From Hetaerina americana (Eukaryota > Arthropoda > Insecta > Odonata > Calopterygidae): a stretch of 64,000 bases of DNA. The notes beneath the pieces were generated by a model. That model was not told the DNA's origin, ran no database searches, and saw nothing but the letters and a program-made list of their open reading frames with translations. Made by a program: the position numbers and the translations under genes. The DNA lies in NCBI GenBank assembly GCA_022747635.1, contig JAKTNV010000611.1:34343-98342 (forward strand), read 5' to 3'. Every line of letters starts with the position of its first letter. Within the stretch, counting starts at the first letter, position 1. Below, one piece after another: positions 1-15,700 of this stretch.

Positions 1-1354
1 GAAAATGAACAACAATAAACACCATGGAAACATTTTTGTTTGATTCGTGTCGAGTGAGATTTTCACCCAGAACCCAAAGGGGGGGGTATTGGCACTTTTC
101 ATGGAAAAATGAGAAAAATTAAAATTTCTAAAAATGAAATAAATGCCTTCTATACACCTCAAACATTCACTCTATAATGGAAGATTGTTGTTTTTTCGCA
201 ATATTTTTTGAAATTTGGGCTCTTTTACTAACATTAACACTTGCGATGACGCATCTTTTATGCTCATTTCTTGTCTTGAATGACTTATTCTGGGTTTTAT
301 TTTGTTTATTTGATGAAAATGAACAACAATAAACACCATGGAAACATTTTTGTTTGATTCGTGTCGAGTGAGATTTTCACCCAGAACCCAAAGGGGGGGG
401 GGTATAGGCACTTTTCATGGAAAAATGAGAAAAATTAAAATTTCTAAAAATGAAATAAATGCCTTCTATACACCTCAAACATTCACTCTATAATGGAAGA
501 TTGTTGTTTTTCGCAATATTTTTTGAAATTTGGGCTCTTTTACTAACGTTAACACTTGCGATGAGGCATCTTTTATGCTCATTTCTTGTCTTGAATGACT
601 TATTCTGGGTTTTATTTTGTTTATTTGATGAAAATGAACAACAATAAACACCATGGAAACATTTTTGTTTGATTCGTGTCGAGTGAGATTTTCACCCAGA
701 ACCCAAAGGGGGGGGTATTGGCACTTTTCATGGAAAAATGAGAAAATTTAAAATTTCTAAAAATGAAATAAATGCCTTCTATACACCTCAAACATTCACT
801 CTATAATGGAAGATTGTTGTTTTTTCGCAATATTTTTTGAAATTTGGGCTTTTTTACTAACATTAACACTTGCGATGAGGCATCTTTTATGCTCATTTCT
901 TGTCTTGAATGACTTATTCTGGGTTTTATTTTGTTTATTTGATGAAAATGAACAACAATAAACACCATGGAAACATTTTTGTTTGATTCGTGTCGAGTGA
1001 GATTTTCACCCAGAACCCAAAGGGGGGGGTATTGGCACTTTTCATGGAAAAATGAGAAAAATTAATATTTCTAAAAATGAAATAAATGCCTTCTATACAC
1101 CTCAAACATTCACTCTATAATGGAAGATTGTTGTTTTTCGCAATATTTTTTGAAATTTGGGCTCTTTTACTAACATTAATACTTGCGATGAGGCATCTTT
1201 TATGCTCATTTCTTGTCTTGAATGACTTATTCTGGGTTTTATTTTGTTTATTTGATGAAAATGAACAACAATAAACACCATGGAAACATTTTTGTTTGAT
1301 TCGTGTCGAGTGAGATATTCACCCAGAACCCAAAGGGGGGGGGGGGTATTGGCA

Positions 1355-1405
1355 CTTTTCATGGAAAATGAGAAAAATTTAAAATGAGAAAAATTAAAAT
1401 TTCTA
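1355..1405 (+). repeat. Small internal duplication in a monomer
   Basis: The A-rich segment is extended: AAAATGAGAAAAATT occurs twice in a row with slight changes, and the monomer starting at 1086 is ~332 bp long. This looks like a local slippage duplication in low-complexity sequence and is not seen elsewhere. Confidence 0.85.
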
Positions 1406-2989
1406 AAAATGAAATAAATGCCTTCTATACACCTCAAACATTCACTCTATAATGGAAGATTGTTGTTTTTCGCAATATTTTTTGAAATTTGGGCTCTTTT
1501 ACTAACATTAACACTTGCGATGACGCATCTTTTATGCTCATTTCTTGTCTTGAATGACTTATTCAGGGTTTTATTTTGTTTATTTGATGAAAATGAACAA
1601 CAATAAACACCATGGAAACATTTTTGTTTGATTCGTGTCGAGTGAGATTTTCACCCAGAACCCAAAGGGGGGGGTATTGGCACTTTTCATGGAAAAATGA
1701 GAAAAATTAAAATTTCTAAAAATGAAATAAATGCCTTCTATACACCTCAAACATTCACTCTATAATGGAAGATTGTTGTTTTTCGCAATATTTTTTGAAA
1801 TTTGGGCTCTTTTACTAACATTAACACTTGCGATGAGGCATCTTTTATGCTCATTTCTTGTCTTGAATGACTTATTCTGGGTTTTATTTTGTTTATTTGA
1901 TGAAAATGAACAACAATAAACACCATGGAAACATTTTTGTTTGATTCGTGTCGAGTGAGATTTTCACCCAGAACCCAAAGGGGGGGGTATTGGCACTTTT
2001 CATGGAAAAATGAGAAAAATTAAAATTTCTAAAAATGAAATAAATGCCTTCTATACTCCTCAAACATTCACTCTATAATGGAAGATTGTTGTTTTTCGCA
2101 ATATTTTTTGAAATTTGGGCTCTTTTACTAACGTTAACACTTGCGATGAGGCATCTTTTATGCTCAGTTCTTGTCTTGAATGACTTATTCTGGGTTTTAT
2201 TTTGTTTATTGATGAAAATGAACAACAATAAACACCATGGAAACATTTTGTTTGATTCGTGTCGAGTGAGATTTTCACCCAGAACCCAAAGGGGGGGGTA
2301 TTGGCACTTTCATGGAAAAATGAGAAAAATTAAAATTTCTAAAAATGAAATAAATGCCTTCTATACACCTCAAACATTCACTCTATAATGGAAGATTGTT
2401 GTTTTTCGCAATATTTTTTGAAATTTGGGCTCTTTTACTAACATTAACACTTGCGATGACGCATCTTTTATGCTCATTTCTTGTCTTGAATGACTTATTC
2501 TGGGTTTTATTTTGTTTATTTGATGAAAATGAACAACAATAAACACCATGGAAACATTTTTGTTTGATTCGTGTCGAGTGAGATTTTCACCCAGAACCCA
2601 AAGGGGGGGGGGGGTATTGGCACTTTTCATGGAAAAATGAGAAAAATTAAAATTTCTAAAATGAAATAAATGCCTTCTATACACCTCAAACATTCACTCT
2701 ATAATGGAAGATTGTTGTTTTTCGCAATATTTTTTGAAATTTGGGCTCTTTTACTAACATTAACACTTGCGATGACGCATCTTTTATGCTCATTTCTTGT
2801 CTTGAATGACTTATTCTGGTTTTATTTTGTTTATTTGATGAAAATGAACAACAATAAACACCATGGAAACATTTTTGTTTGATTCGTGTCGAGTGAGATT
2901 TTCACCCAGAACCCAAAGGGGGGGGTATAGGCACTTTTCATGAGAAAAATGAGAAAAATTAAAATTTCTAAAAATGAAATAAATGCCTT

Positions 2990-5900
2990 CTATACACCTC
3001 AAACATTCACTCTATAATGGAAGATTGTGGTTTTTCGCAATATTTTTTGAAATTTGGGCTCTTTTACTAACGTTAACACTTGCGATGAGGCATCTTTTAT
3101 GCTCATTTCTTGTCTTGAATGACTTATTCTGGGTTTTATTTTGTTTATTTGATGAAAATGAACAACAATAAACACCATGGAAACATTTTTGTTTGATTCG
3201 TGTCGAGTGAGATTTTCACCCAGAACCCAAAGGGGGGGGTTTTGGCACTTTTCATGGAAAAATGAGAAAAATTAAAATTTCTAAAAATGAAATAAATGCC
3301 TTCTATACACCTCAAACATTCACTCTATAATGGAAGATTGTTGTTTTTCGCAATATTTTTTGAAATTTGGGCTTTTTTACTAACATTAACACTTGCGATG
3401 AGGCATCTTTTATGCTCATTTCTTGTCTTGAATGACTTATTCTGGGTTTTATTTTGTTTATTTTTGATGAAAATGAACAACAATAAACACCATGGAAACA
3501 TTTTTGTTTGAATCGTGTCGAGTGAGATTTTCACCCAGAACCCAAAGGGGGGGGGTATTGGCACTTTTCATGGAAAAATGAGAAAAATTAAAATTTCTAA
3601 AAATGAAATAAATGCCTTCTATACACCTCAAACATTCACTCTATAATGGAAGATTGTTGTTTTTCGCAATATTTTTTGAAATTTGGCTCTTTTACTAACG
3701 TTAATACTTGCGATGAGGCATCTTTTATGCTCATTTCTTGTCTTGCATGACTTATTCTGGGTTTTATTTTGTTTATTTGATGAAAATGAACAACAATAAA
3801 CACCATGGAAACATTTTTGTTTGATTCGTGTCGAGTGAGATTTTCACCCAGAACCCAAAGGGGGGGGTATTGGCACTTTTCATGAAAAATGAGAAAAATT
3901 AAAATTTCTAAAAATGAAATAAATGCCTTCTATACACCTCAAACATTCACTCTATAATGGAAGATTGTTGTTTTTCGCAATATTTTTTGAAATTTGGGCT
4001 CTTTTACTAACATTAACACTTGCGATGACGCATCTTTTATGCTCATTTCTTGTCTTGAATGACTTATTCTGGGTTTTATTTTGTTTATTTGATGAAAATG
4101 AACAACAATAAACACCATGGAAACATTTTTTGTTTGATTCGTGTCGAGTGAGATTTTCCCCCAGAACCCAAAGGGGGGGGTATTGGCACTTTTCATGGAA
4201 AAATGAGAAAAATTAAAATTTCTAAAAATGAAATAAATGCCTTCTATACACCTCAAACATTCACTCTATAATGGAAGATTGTTGTTTTTCGCAATATTTT
4301 TTGAAATTTGGGCTCTTTTACTAACGTTAACACTTGCGATGAGGCATCTTTTATGCTCATTTCTTGTCTTGAATGACTTATTCTGGGTTTTATTTTGTTT
4401 ATTTGATGAAAATGAACAACAATAAACACCATGGAAACATTTTTGTTTGATACGTGTCGAGTGAGATTTTCACCCAGAACCAAAGGGGGGGGTATTGGCA
4501 CTTTTCATGGAAAAATGAGAAAAATTAAAATTTCTAAAAATGAAATAAAAGCCTTCTATACACCTCAAACATTCCCTCTATAATGGAAGATTGTTGTTTT
4601 TCGCAATATTTTTTGAAATTTGGGCTCTTTTACTAACGTTAACACTTGCGATGAGGCATCTTTTATGCTCAGTTCTTGTCTTGATTGACTTATTCTGGGT
4701 TTTATTTTGTTTATTTGATGAAAATGAACAACAATAAACACCATGGAAACATTTTTGTTTGATTCGTGTCGAGTGAGATTTTCACCCAGAACCCAAAGGG
4801 GGGGGTATTGGCACTTTTCATGGAAAAATGAGAAAAATTAAAATTTCTAAAAATGAAATAAATGCCTTCTATACACCTCAAACATTCACTCTATAATGGA
4901 AGATTGTTGTTTTTCGCAATATTTTTTGAAATTTGGGCTCTTTTTACTAACGTTAACACTTGCGATGAGGCATCTTTTATGCTCATTTCTTGTCTTGAAT
5001 GACTTATTCTGGGTTTTATTTTGTTTATTTGATGAAAATGAACAACAATAAACACCATGGAAACATTTTTGTTTGATTCGTGTCGAGTGAGATTTTCACC
5101 CAGAACCCAAAGGGGGGGGTTTTGGCACTTTTCATGGAAAAATGAGAAAAATTAAAATTTCTAAAAATGAAATAAATGCCTTCTATACACCTCAAACATT
5201 CACTCTATAATGGAAGATTGTTGTTTTTCGCAATATTTTTTGAAATTTGGGCTTTTTTACTAACATTAACACTTGCGATGAGGCATCTTTTATGCTCATT
5301 TCTTGTCTTGAATGACTTATTCTGGGTTTTATTTTGTTTATTTGATGAAAATGAACAACAATAAACACCATGGAAACATTTTTGTTTGAATCGTGTCGAG
5401 TGAGATTTTCACCCAGAACCCAAAGGGGGGGGTATTGGCACTTTTCATGGAAAAATGAGAAAAATTAAAATTTCTAAAAATGAAATAAATGCCTTCTATA
5501 CACCTCAAACATTCACTCTATAATGGAAGATTGTTGTTTTTCGCAATATTTTTTGAAATTTGGGCTCTTTTACTAACGTTAATACTTGCGATGAGGCATC
5601 TTTTATGCTCATTTCTTGTCTTGCATGACTTATTCTGGGTTTTATTTTGTTTATTTGATGAAAATGAACAACAATAAACACCATGGAAACATTTTTGTTT
5701 GATTCGTGTCGAGTGAGATTTTCACCCAGAACCCAAAGGGGGGGGTATTGGCACTTTTCATGGAAAAATGAGAAAAATTAAAATTTCTAAAAATGAAATA
5801 AATGCCTTCTATACACCTCAAACATTCACTCTATAATGGAAGATTGTTGTTTTTTCGCAATATTTTTTGAAATTTGGGCTCTTTTACTAACATTAACACT

Positions 5901-6746
5901 TGCGATGACGCATCTTTTATGCTCATTTCTTGTCTTGAATGACTTATTCTGGGTTTTATTTTGTTTATTTGATGAAAATGAACAACAATAAACACCATGG
6001 AAACATTTTTGTTTGATTCGTGTCGAGTGAGATTTTCCCCCAGAACCCAAAGGGGGGGGTATTGGCACTTTTCATGGAAAAATGAGAAAAATTAAAATTT
6101 CTAAAAATGAAATAAATGCCTTCTATACACCTCAAACATTCACTCTATAATGGAAGATTGTTGTTTTTCGCAATATTTTTTGAATTTGGGCTCTTTTACT
6201 AACGTTAACACTTGCGATGAGGCATCTTTTATGCTCATTTCTTGTCTTGAATGACTTATTCTGGGTTTTATTTTGTTTATTTGATGAAAATGAACAACAA
6301 TAAACACCATGGAAACATTTTTGTTTGATACGTGTCGAGTGAGATTTTCACCCAGAACCCAAAGGGGGGGGTATTGGCACTTTTCATGGAAAAATGAGAA
6401 AAATTAAAATTTCTAAAATGAAATAAAAGCCTTCTATACACCTCAAACATTCCCTCTATAATGGAAGATTGTTGTTTTTCGCAATATTTTTTGAAATTTG
6501 GGCTCTTTTACTAACGTTAACACTTGCGATGAGGCATCTTTTATGCTCAGTTCTTGTCTTGAATGACTTATTCTGGGTTTTATTTTGTTTATTTGATGAA
6601 AATGAACAACAATAAACACCATGGAAACATTTTTGTTTGATTCGTGTCGAGTGAGATTTTCACCCAGAACCCAAAGGGGGGGGTATTGGCACTTTTCATG
6701 GAAAAATGAGAAAAATTAAAATTTCTAAAAATGAAATAAATGCCTT
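2990..6746 (+). repeat. Tandem duplication of a 6-monomer block (~1.88 kb, two copies)
   Basis: A series of rare variants repeats in the same order about 1,878-1,880 bases apart: G-run followed by TTTTGGC (3240/5120), GGGCTTTTTTAC (3370/5250), GAATCGTGTC (3509/5388), ACGTTAATACTTG (3699/5577), CTTGCATGAC (3744/5622), TTTTCCCCCAG (4155/6033), and a monomer with AAATAAAAGCC plus ATTCCCTCT (4546/6425) followed by CTCAGTTCTTG. Copy 1 is about 2,990-4,868 and copy 2 about 4,868-6,746. Private indels separate the copies. A partial third relative with some of the same markers lies at 7.3-9.0 kb. Confidence 0.85.
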
Positions 6747-9700
6747 CTATACACCTCAAACATTCACTCTATAATGGAAGATTGTTGTTTTTCGCAATAT
6801 TTTTTGAAATTTGGGCTCTTTTACTAACGTTAACACTTGCGATGAGGCATCTTTTATGCTCATTTCTTGTCTTGCATGACTTATTCTGGGTTTTATTTTG
6901 TTTATTTGATGAAAATGAACAACAATAAACACCATGGAAACATTTTTGTTTGATTCGTGTCGAGTGAGATTTTCACCCAGAACCCAAAGGGGGGGGTATT
7001 GGCACTTTTCATGGAAAAATGAGAAAAATTAAAATTTCTAAAAATGAAATAAATGCCTTCTATACACCTCAAACATTCACTCTATAATGGAAGATTGTTG
7101 TTTTTCGCAATATTTTTTGAAATTTGGGCTCTTTTACTAACATTAACACTTGCGATGACGCATCTTTTATGCTCATTTCTTGTCTTGAATGACTTATTCT
7201 GGGTTTTATTTTGTTTATTTGATGAAAATGAACAACAATAAACACCATGGAAACATTTTTGTTTGATTCGTGTCGAGTGAGATTTTCACCCAGAACCCAA
7301 AGGGGGGGGTATAGGCACTTTTCATGGAAAAATGAGAAAAATTAAAATTTCTAAAAATGAAATAAATGCCTTCTATACACCTCAAACATTCACTCTATAA
7401 TGGAAGATTGTTGTTTTTCGCAATATTTTTTGAAATTTGGCTCTTTTACTAACATTAACACTTGCGATGACGCATCTTTTATGCTCATTTCTTGTCTTGA
7501 ATGACTTATTCTGGGTTTTATTTTGTTTATTTGATGAAAATGAACAACAATAAACACCATGGAAACATTTTTGTTTGATTCGTGTCGAGTGAGATTTTCC
7601 CCCAGAACCCAAAGGGGGGGTATTGGCACTTTTCATGGAAAAATGAGAAAAATTAAAATTTCTAAAAATGAAATAAATGCCTTCTATACACCTAAAACAT
7701 TCACTCTATAATGGAAGATTGTTGTTTTTCGCAATATTTTTTGAAATTTGGGCTCTTTTACTAACGTTAACACTTGCGATGAGGCATCTTTTATGCTCAT
7801 TTCTTGTCTTGAATGACTTATTCTGGGTTTTATTTTGTTTATTTGATGAAAATGAACAACAATAAACACCATGGAAACATTTTTGTTTGATACGTGTCGA
7901 GTGAGATTTTCACCCAGAACCCAAAGGGGGGGGTATTGGCACTTTTCATAGAAAAATGAGAAAAATTAAAATTTCTAAAAATGAAATAAATGCCTTCTAT
8001 ACACCTCAAACATTCACTCTATAATGGAAGATTGTTGTTTTTCGCAATATTTTTTGAAATTTGGGCTCTTTTACTAACATTAACACTTGCGATGAGGCAT
8101 CTTTTATGCTCATTTCTTGTCTTGAATGACTTATTCTGGGTTTTATTTTGTTTATTTGATGAAAATGAACAACAATAAACACCATGGAAACATTTTTGTT
8201 TGAATCGTGTCGAGTGAGATTTTCACCCAGAACCCAAAGGGGGGGGTATTGGCACTTTTCATGGAAAAATGAGAAAAATTAAAATTTCTAAAAATGAAAT
8301 AAATGCCTTCTATACACCTCAAACATTCACTCTATAATGGAAGATTGTTGTTTTTCGCAATATTTTTTGAAATTTGGGCTCTTTTACTAACGTTAACACT
8401 TGCGATGAGGCATCTTTTATGCTCATTTCTTGTCTTGCATGACTTATTCTGGGTTTTATTTTGTTTATTTGATGAAAATGAACAACAATAAACACCATGG
8501 AAACATTTTTGTTTGATTCGTGTCGAGTGAGATTTTCACCCAGAACCCAAAGGGGGGGGTATTGGCACTTTTCATGGAAAATGAGAAAAATTAAAATTTC
8601 TAAAAATGAAATAAATGCCTTCTATACACCTCAAACATTCACTCTATAATGGAAGATTGTTGTTTTTCGCAATATTTTTTGAAATTTGGGCTCTTTTACT
8701 AACGTTAACACTTGCGATGAGGCATCTTTTATGCTCATTTCTTGTCTTGAATGACTTATTCTGGGTTTTATTTTGTTTATTTGATGAAAATGAACAACAA
8801 TAAACACCATGGAAACATTTTTGTTTGATACGTGTCGAGTGAGATTTTCACCCAGAACCCAAAGGGGGGGGTATTGGCACTTTTCATGGAAAAATGAGAA
8901 AATTAAATTTTCTAAAAATGAAATAAAAGCCTTCTATACACCTCAAACATTCCCTCTATAATGGAAGATTGTTGTTTTTCGCAATATTTTTTGAAATTTG
9001 GGCTCTTTTACTAACATTAACACTTGCGATGAGGCATCTTTTATGCTCATTTCTTGTCTTGAATGACTTATTCTGGGTTTTATTTTGTTTATTTGATGAA
9101 AATGAACAACAATAAACACCATGGAAACATTTTTGTTTGATACGTGTCGAGTGAGATTTTCACCCAGAACCCAAAGGGGGGGGTATTGGCACTTTTCATG
9201 GAAAAATGAGAAAAATTAAAATTTCTAAAAATGAAATAAATGCCTTCTATACACCTCAAACATTCACTCTATAATGGAAGATTGTTGTTTTTCGCAATAT
9301 TTTTTGAAATTTGGGCTCTTTTACTAACGTTAACACTTGCGATGAGGCATCTTTTATGCTCATTTCTTGTCTTGCATGACTTATTCTGGGTTTTATTTTG
9401 TTTATTTGATGAAAATGAACAACAATAAACACCATGGAAACATTTTTGTTTGATTCGTGTCGAGTGAGATTTTCACCCAGAACCGAAATGGGGGGGGTAT
9501 TGGCACTTTTCATGGAAAAATGAGAAAAATTAAAATTTCTAAAAATGAAATAAATGCCTTCTATACACCTCAAACATTCACTCTATAATGGAAGATTGTT
9601 GTTTTTCGCAATATTTTTTGAAATTTGGGCTCTTTTACTAACATTAACACTTGCGATGACGCATCTTTTATGCTCATTTCTTGTCTTGAATGACTTATTC

Positions 9701-12700
9701 TGGGTTTTATTTTGTTTATTTGATGAAAATGAACAACAATAAACACCATGGAAACATTTTTGTTTGATTCGTGTCGAGTGAGATTTTCCCCCAGAACCCA
9801 AAGGGGGGGGTATTGGCACTTTTCATGGAAAAATGAGAAAAATTAAAATTTCTAAAAATGAAATAAATGCCTTCTATACACCTCAAACATTCACTCTATA
9901 TGGAAGATTGTTGTTTTTCGCAATATTTTTTGAAATTTGGGCTCTTTTACTAACGTTAACACTTGCGATGAGGCATCTTTTATGCTCATTTCTTGTCTTG
10001 AATGACTTATTCTGGGTTTTATTTTGTTTATTTGATGAAAATGAACAACAATAAACACCATGGAAACATTTTTGTTTGATACGTGTCGAGTGAGATTTTC
10101 ACCCAGAACCCAAAGGGGGGGGTATTGGCACTTTTCATGGAAAAATGAGAAAAATTAAAATTTCTAAAAATGAAATAAATGCCTTCTATACACCTCAAAC
10201 ATTCACTCTATAATGGAAGATTGTTGTTTTTCGCAATATTTTTGAAATTTGGGCTCTTTTACTAACATTAACACTTGCGATGAGGCATCTTTTATGCTCA
10301 TTTCTTGTCTTGAATGACTTATTCTGGGTTTTATTTTGGTTATTTGATGAAAATGAACAACAATAAACACCATGGAAACATTTTTGTTTGATACGTGTCG
10401 AGTGAGATTTTCACCCAGAACCCAAAGGGTGGGGTATTGGCACTTTTCATGGAAAAATGAGAAAAATTAAAATTTCTAAAAATGAAATAAATGCCTTCTA
10501 TACACCTCAAACATTCACTCTATAATGGAAGATTGTTGTTTTTCGCAATATTTTTTGAAATTTGGGCTCTTTTACTAACATTAACACTTGCGATGAGGCA
10601 TCTTTTATGCTCATTTCTTGTCTTGAATGACTTATTCTGGGTTTTATTTTGTTTATTTGATGAAAATGAACAACAATAAACACCATGGAAACATTTTTGT
10701 TTGATACGTGTCGAGTGAGATTTTCACCCAGAACCCAAAGGGGGGGGTATTGGCACTTTTCATGGAAAAATGAGAAAATTAAAATTTCTAAAAATGAAAT
10801 AAATGCCTTCTATACACCTCAAACATTCACTCTATAATGGAAGATTGTTGTTTTTCGCAATATTTTTTGAAATTTGGGCTCTTTTACTAACATTAACACT
10901 TGCGATGAGGCATCTTTTATGCTCATTTCTTGTCTTGAATGACTTATTCTGGGTTTTATTTGGTTTATTTGATGAAAATGAACAACAATAAACACCATGG
11001 AAACATTTTTGTTTGATTCGTGTCGAGTGAGATTTTCCCCCAGAACCCAAAGGGGGGGGTATTGGCACTTTTCATGGAAAAATGAGAAAAATTAAAATTT
11101 CTAAAAATGAAATAAATGCCTTCTATACACCTCAAACATTCACTCTATAATGGAAGATTGTTGTTTTTCGCAATATTTTTTGAAATTTGGGCTCTTTTAC
11201 TAACATTAACACTTGCGATGACGCATCTTTTATGCTCATTTCTTGTCTTGAATGACTTATTCTGGGTTTTATTTTGTTTATTTGATGAAAATGAACAACA
11301 ATAAACACCATGGAAACATTTTTGTTTGATTCGTGTCGAGTGAGATTTTCACCCAGAACCCAAAGGGGGGGGTATTGGCACTTTTCATGGAAAAATGAGA
11401 ATAATTTAAAATTTCTAAAAATGAAATAAATGCCTTCTATACACCTCAAACATTCACTCTATAATGGAAGATTGTTGTTTTTTCGCAATATTTTTTGAAA
11501 TTTGGGCTCTTTTACTAACATTAACACTTGCGATGAGGCATCTTTTATGCTCATTTCTTGTCTTGAATGACTTATTCTGGGTTTTATTTGGTTTATTTGA
11601 TGAAAATGAACAACAATAAACACCATGGAAACATTTTTGTTTGATTCGTGTCGAGTGAGATTTTCACCAGAACCCAAAGGGGGGGGGGGGTATTGGCACT
11701 TTTCATGGAAAAAATGAGAAAAATTAAAATTTCTAAAAATGAAATAAATGCCTTCTATACACCTCAAACATTCACTCTATAATGGAAGATTGTTGTTTTT
11801 CGCAATATTTTTTGAAATTTGGGCTCTTTTACTAACATTAACACTTGCGATGACGCATCTTTTATGCTCATTTCTTGTCTTGAATGACTTATTCTGGGTT
11901 TTATTTTGTTTATTTGATGAAAATGAACAACAATAAACACCATGGAAACATTTTTGTTTGATTCGTGTCGAGTGAGATTTTCCCCCAGAACCCAAAGGGG
12001 GGGGTAATGGCACTTTTCATGGAAAAATGAGAAAATTAAAATTTCTAAAAATGAAATAAATGCCTTCTATACACCTCAAACATTCACTCTATAATGGAAG
12101 ATTGTTGTTTTTCGCAATATTTTTTGAAATTTGGGCTCTTTTACTAACATTAACACTTGCGATGAGGCATCTTTTATGCTCATTTCTTGTCTTGAATGAC
12201 TTATTCTGGGTTTTATTTTGTTTATTTGATGAAAATGAACAACAATAAACACCATGGAAACATTTTTGTTTGATACGTGTCGAGTGAGATTTTCACCCAG
12301 AACCCAAAGGGGGGGGTATTGGCACTTTTCATGAAAAATGAGAAAATTAAAATTTCTAAAAATGAAATAAATGCCTTCTATACACCTCAAACATTCACTC
12401 TATAATGGAAGATTGTTGTTTTTCGCAATATTTTTTGAAATTTGGGCTCTTTTACTAACATTAACACTTGCGATGAGGCATCTTTTATGCTCATTTCTTG
12501 TCTTGAATGACTTATTCTGGGTTTTATTTTGTTTATTTGATGAAAATGAACAACAATAAACACCATGGAAACATTTTTGTTTGATTCGTGTCGAGTGAGA
12601 TTTTCACCCAGAACCCAAAGGGGGGGGTATTGGCACTTTTCATGGAAAAATGAGAAAAATTAAAATTTCTAAAAATGAAATAAATGCCTTCTATACACCT

Positions 12701-15700
12701 CAAACATTCACTCTATAATGGAAGATTGTTGTTTTTCGCAATATTTTTTGAAATTTGGGCTGTTTTACTAACATTAACACTTGCGATGACGCATCTTTTA
12801 TGCTCATTTCTTGTCTTGAATGACTTATTCTGGGTTTTATTTTGTTTATTTGATGAAAATGAACAACAATAAACACCATGGAAACATTTTTGTTTGATTC
12901 GTGTCGAGTGAGATTTTCCCCCAGAACTCAAAGGGGGGGGTATTGGCACTTTTCATGGAAAAATGAGAAAATTAAAATTTCTAAAAATGAAATAAATGCC
13001 TTCTATACACCTCAAACATTCACTCTATAATGGAAGATTGTTGTTTTTCGCAATATTTTTTGAAATTTGGGCTCTTTTACTAACATTAACACTTGCGATG
13101 AGGCATCTTTTATGCTCATTTCTTGTCTTGAATGACTTATTCTGGGTTTTATTTTGTTTATTTGATGAAAATGAACAACAATAAACACCATGGAACCATT
13201 TTTGTTTGATTCGTGTCGAGTGAGATTTTCACCCAGAACCCAAAGGGGGGGGGGGTATTGGCACTTTTCATGGAAAAATGAGAAAAATTAAAATTTCTAA
13301 AAATGAAATAAATGCCTTCTATACACCTCAAACATTCACTCTATAATGGAAGATTGTTGTTTTTCGCAATATTTTTTGAAATTTGGGCTCTTTTACTAAC
13401 ATTAACACTTGCGATGAGGCATCTTTTATGCTCATTTCTTGTCTTGAATGACTTATTCTGGGTTTTATTTTGTTTATTTGATGAAAATGAACAACAATAA
13501 ACACCATGGAAACATTTTTGTTTCATTCGTGTCGAGTGAGATTTTCACCCAGAACCCAAAGGGGGGGGGTATTGGCACTTTTCATGGAAAAATGAGAAAA
13601 ATTAAAATTTCTAAAAATGAAATAAATGCCTTCTATACACCTCAAACATTCACTCTATAATGGAAGATTGTTGTTTTTCGCAATATTTTTTGAAATTTGG
13701 GCTCTTTTACTAACATTAACACTTGCGATGAGGCATCTTTTATGCTCATTTCTTGTCTTGAATGACTTATTCTGGGTTTTATTTTGTTTATTTGATGAAA
13801 ATGAACAACAATAAACACCATGGAAACATTTTTGTTTGATACGTGTCGAGTGAGATTTTCACCCAGAACCCAAAGGGGGGGGTATTGGCACTTTTCATGG
13901 AAAAATGAGAAAAATTAAAATTTCTAAAAATGAAATAAATGCCTTCTATACACCTCAAACATTCACTCTATAATGGAAGATTGTTGTTTTTCGCAATATT
14001 TTTTGAAATTTGGGCTCTTTTACTAACGTTAACACTTGCGATGAGGCATCTTTTATGCTCAGTTCTTGTCTTGAATGACTTATTCTGGGTTTTATTTTGT
14101 TTATTTGATGAAAATGAACAACAATAAACACCATGGAAACATTTTTGTTTGATTCGTGTCGAGTGAGATTTTCACCCAGAACCCAAAGGGGGGGGTATTG
14201 GCACTTTTCATGGAAAAATGAGAAAAATTAAAATTTCTAAAAATGAAATAAATGCCTTCTATACACCTCAAACATTCACTCTATAATGGAAGATTGTTGT
14301 TTTTCGCAATATTTTTGAAATTTGGGCTCTTTTACTAACGTTAACACTTGCGATGACGCATCTTTTATGCTCATTTCTTGTCTTGCATGACTTATTCTGG
14401 GTTTTATTTTGTTTATTTGATGAAAATGAACAACAATAAACACCATGGAAACATTTTTGTTTGATTCGTGTCGAGTGAGATTTTCCCCCAGAACCCAAAG
14501 GGGGGGGTATTGGCACTTTTCATGGAAAAATGAGAAAAATTAAAATTTCTAAAATGAAATAAATGCCTTCTATACACCTCAAACATTCACTCTATAATGG
14601 AAGATTGTTGTTTTTCGCAATATTTTTTGAAATTTGGGCTCTTTTACTAACATTAACACTTGCGATGAGTCATCTTTTATGCTCATTTCTTGTCTTGAAT
14701 GACTTATTCTGGGTTTTATTTTGTTTATTTGATGAAAATGAACAACAATAAACACCATGGAAACATTTTTGTTTGATACGTGTCGAGTGAGATTTTCACC
14801 CAGAACCCAAAGGGGGGGGTATTGGCACTTTTCATGGAAAAATGAGAAAATTAAAATTTCTAAAAATGAAATTAATGCCTTCTATACACCTCAAACATTC
14901 ACTCTATAATGGAAGATTGTTGTTTTTCGCAATATTTTTGAAATTTGGGCTCTTTTACTAACATTAACACTTGCGATGACGCATCTTTTATGCTCATTTC
15001 TTGTCTTGAATGACTTATTCTGGGTTTTATTTTGTTTATTTGATGAAAATGAACAACAATAAACACCATGGAAACATTTTTGTTTGATTCGTGTCGAGTG
15101 AGATTTTCCCCCAGAACTCAAAGGGGGGGTATTGGCACTTTTCATGGAAAAATGAGAAAAATTAAAATTTCTAAAAATGAAATAAATGCCTTCTATACAC
15201 CTCAAACATTCACTCTATAATGGAAGATTGTTGTTTTTCGCAATATTTTTTGAAATTTGGGCTCTTTTACTAACATTAACACTTGCGATGAGGCATCTTT
15301 TATGCTCATTTCTTGTCTTGAATGACTTATTCTGGGTTTTATTTTGTTTATTTGATGAAAATGAACAACAATAAACACCATGGAAACATTTTTGTTTGAT
15401 TCGTGTCGAGTGAGATTTTCACCCAGAACCCAAAGGGGGGGGGGGTATTGGCACTTTTCATGGAAAAATGAGAAAAATTAAAATTTCTAAAAATGAAATA
15501 AATGCATTCTATACACCTCAAACATTCACTCTATAATGGAAGATTGTTGTTTTTCGCAATATTTTTGAAATTTGGGCTCTTTTACTAACATTAACACTTG
15601 CGATGAGGCATCTTTTATGCTCATTTCTTGTCTTGAATGACTTATTCTGGGTTTTATTTTGTTTATTTGATGAAAATGAACAACAATAAACACCATGGAA

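Noticed and set aside
459..647. Each 62-codon plus-strand ORF as a separate protein gene (tandem gene family)
   Set aside because: They are the same stretch of a 313-bp satellite monomer, with broken copies as freely amplified as open ones and no promoter, intron or gene context.
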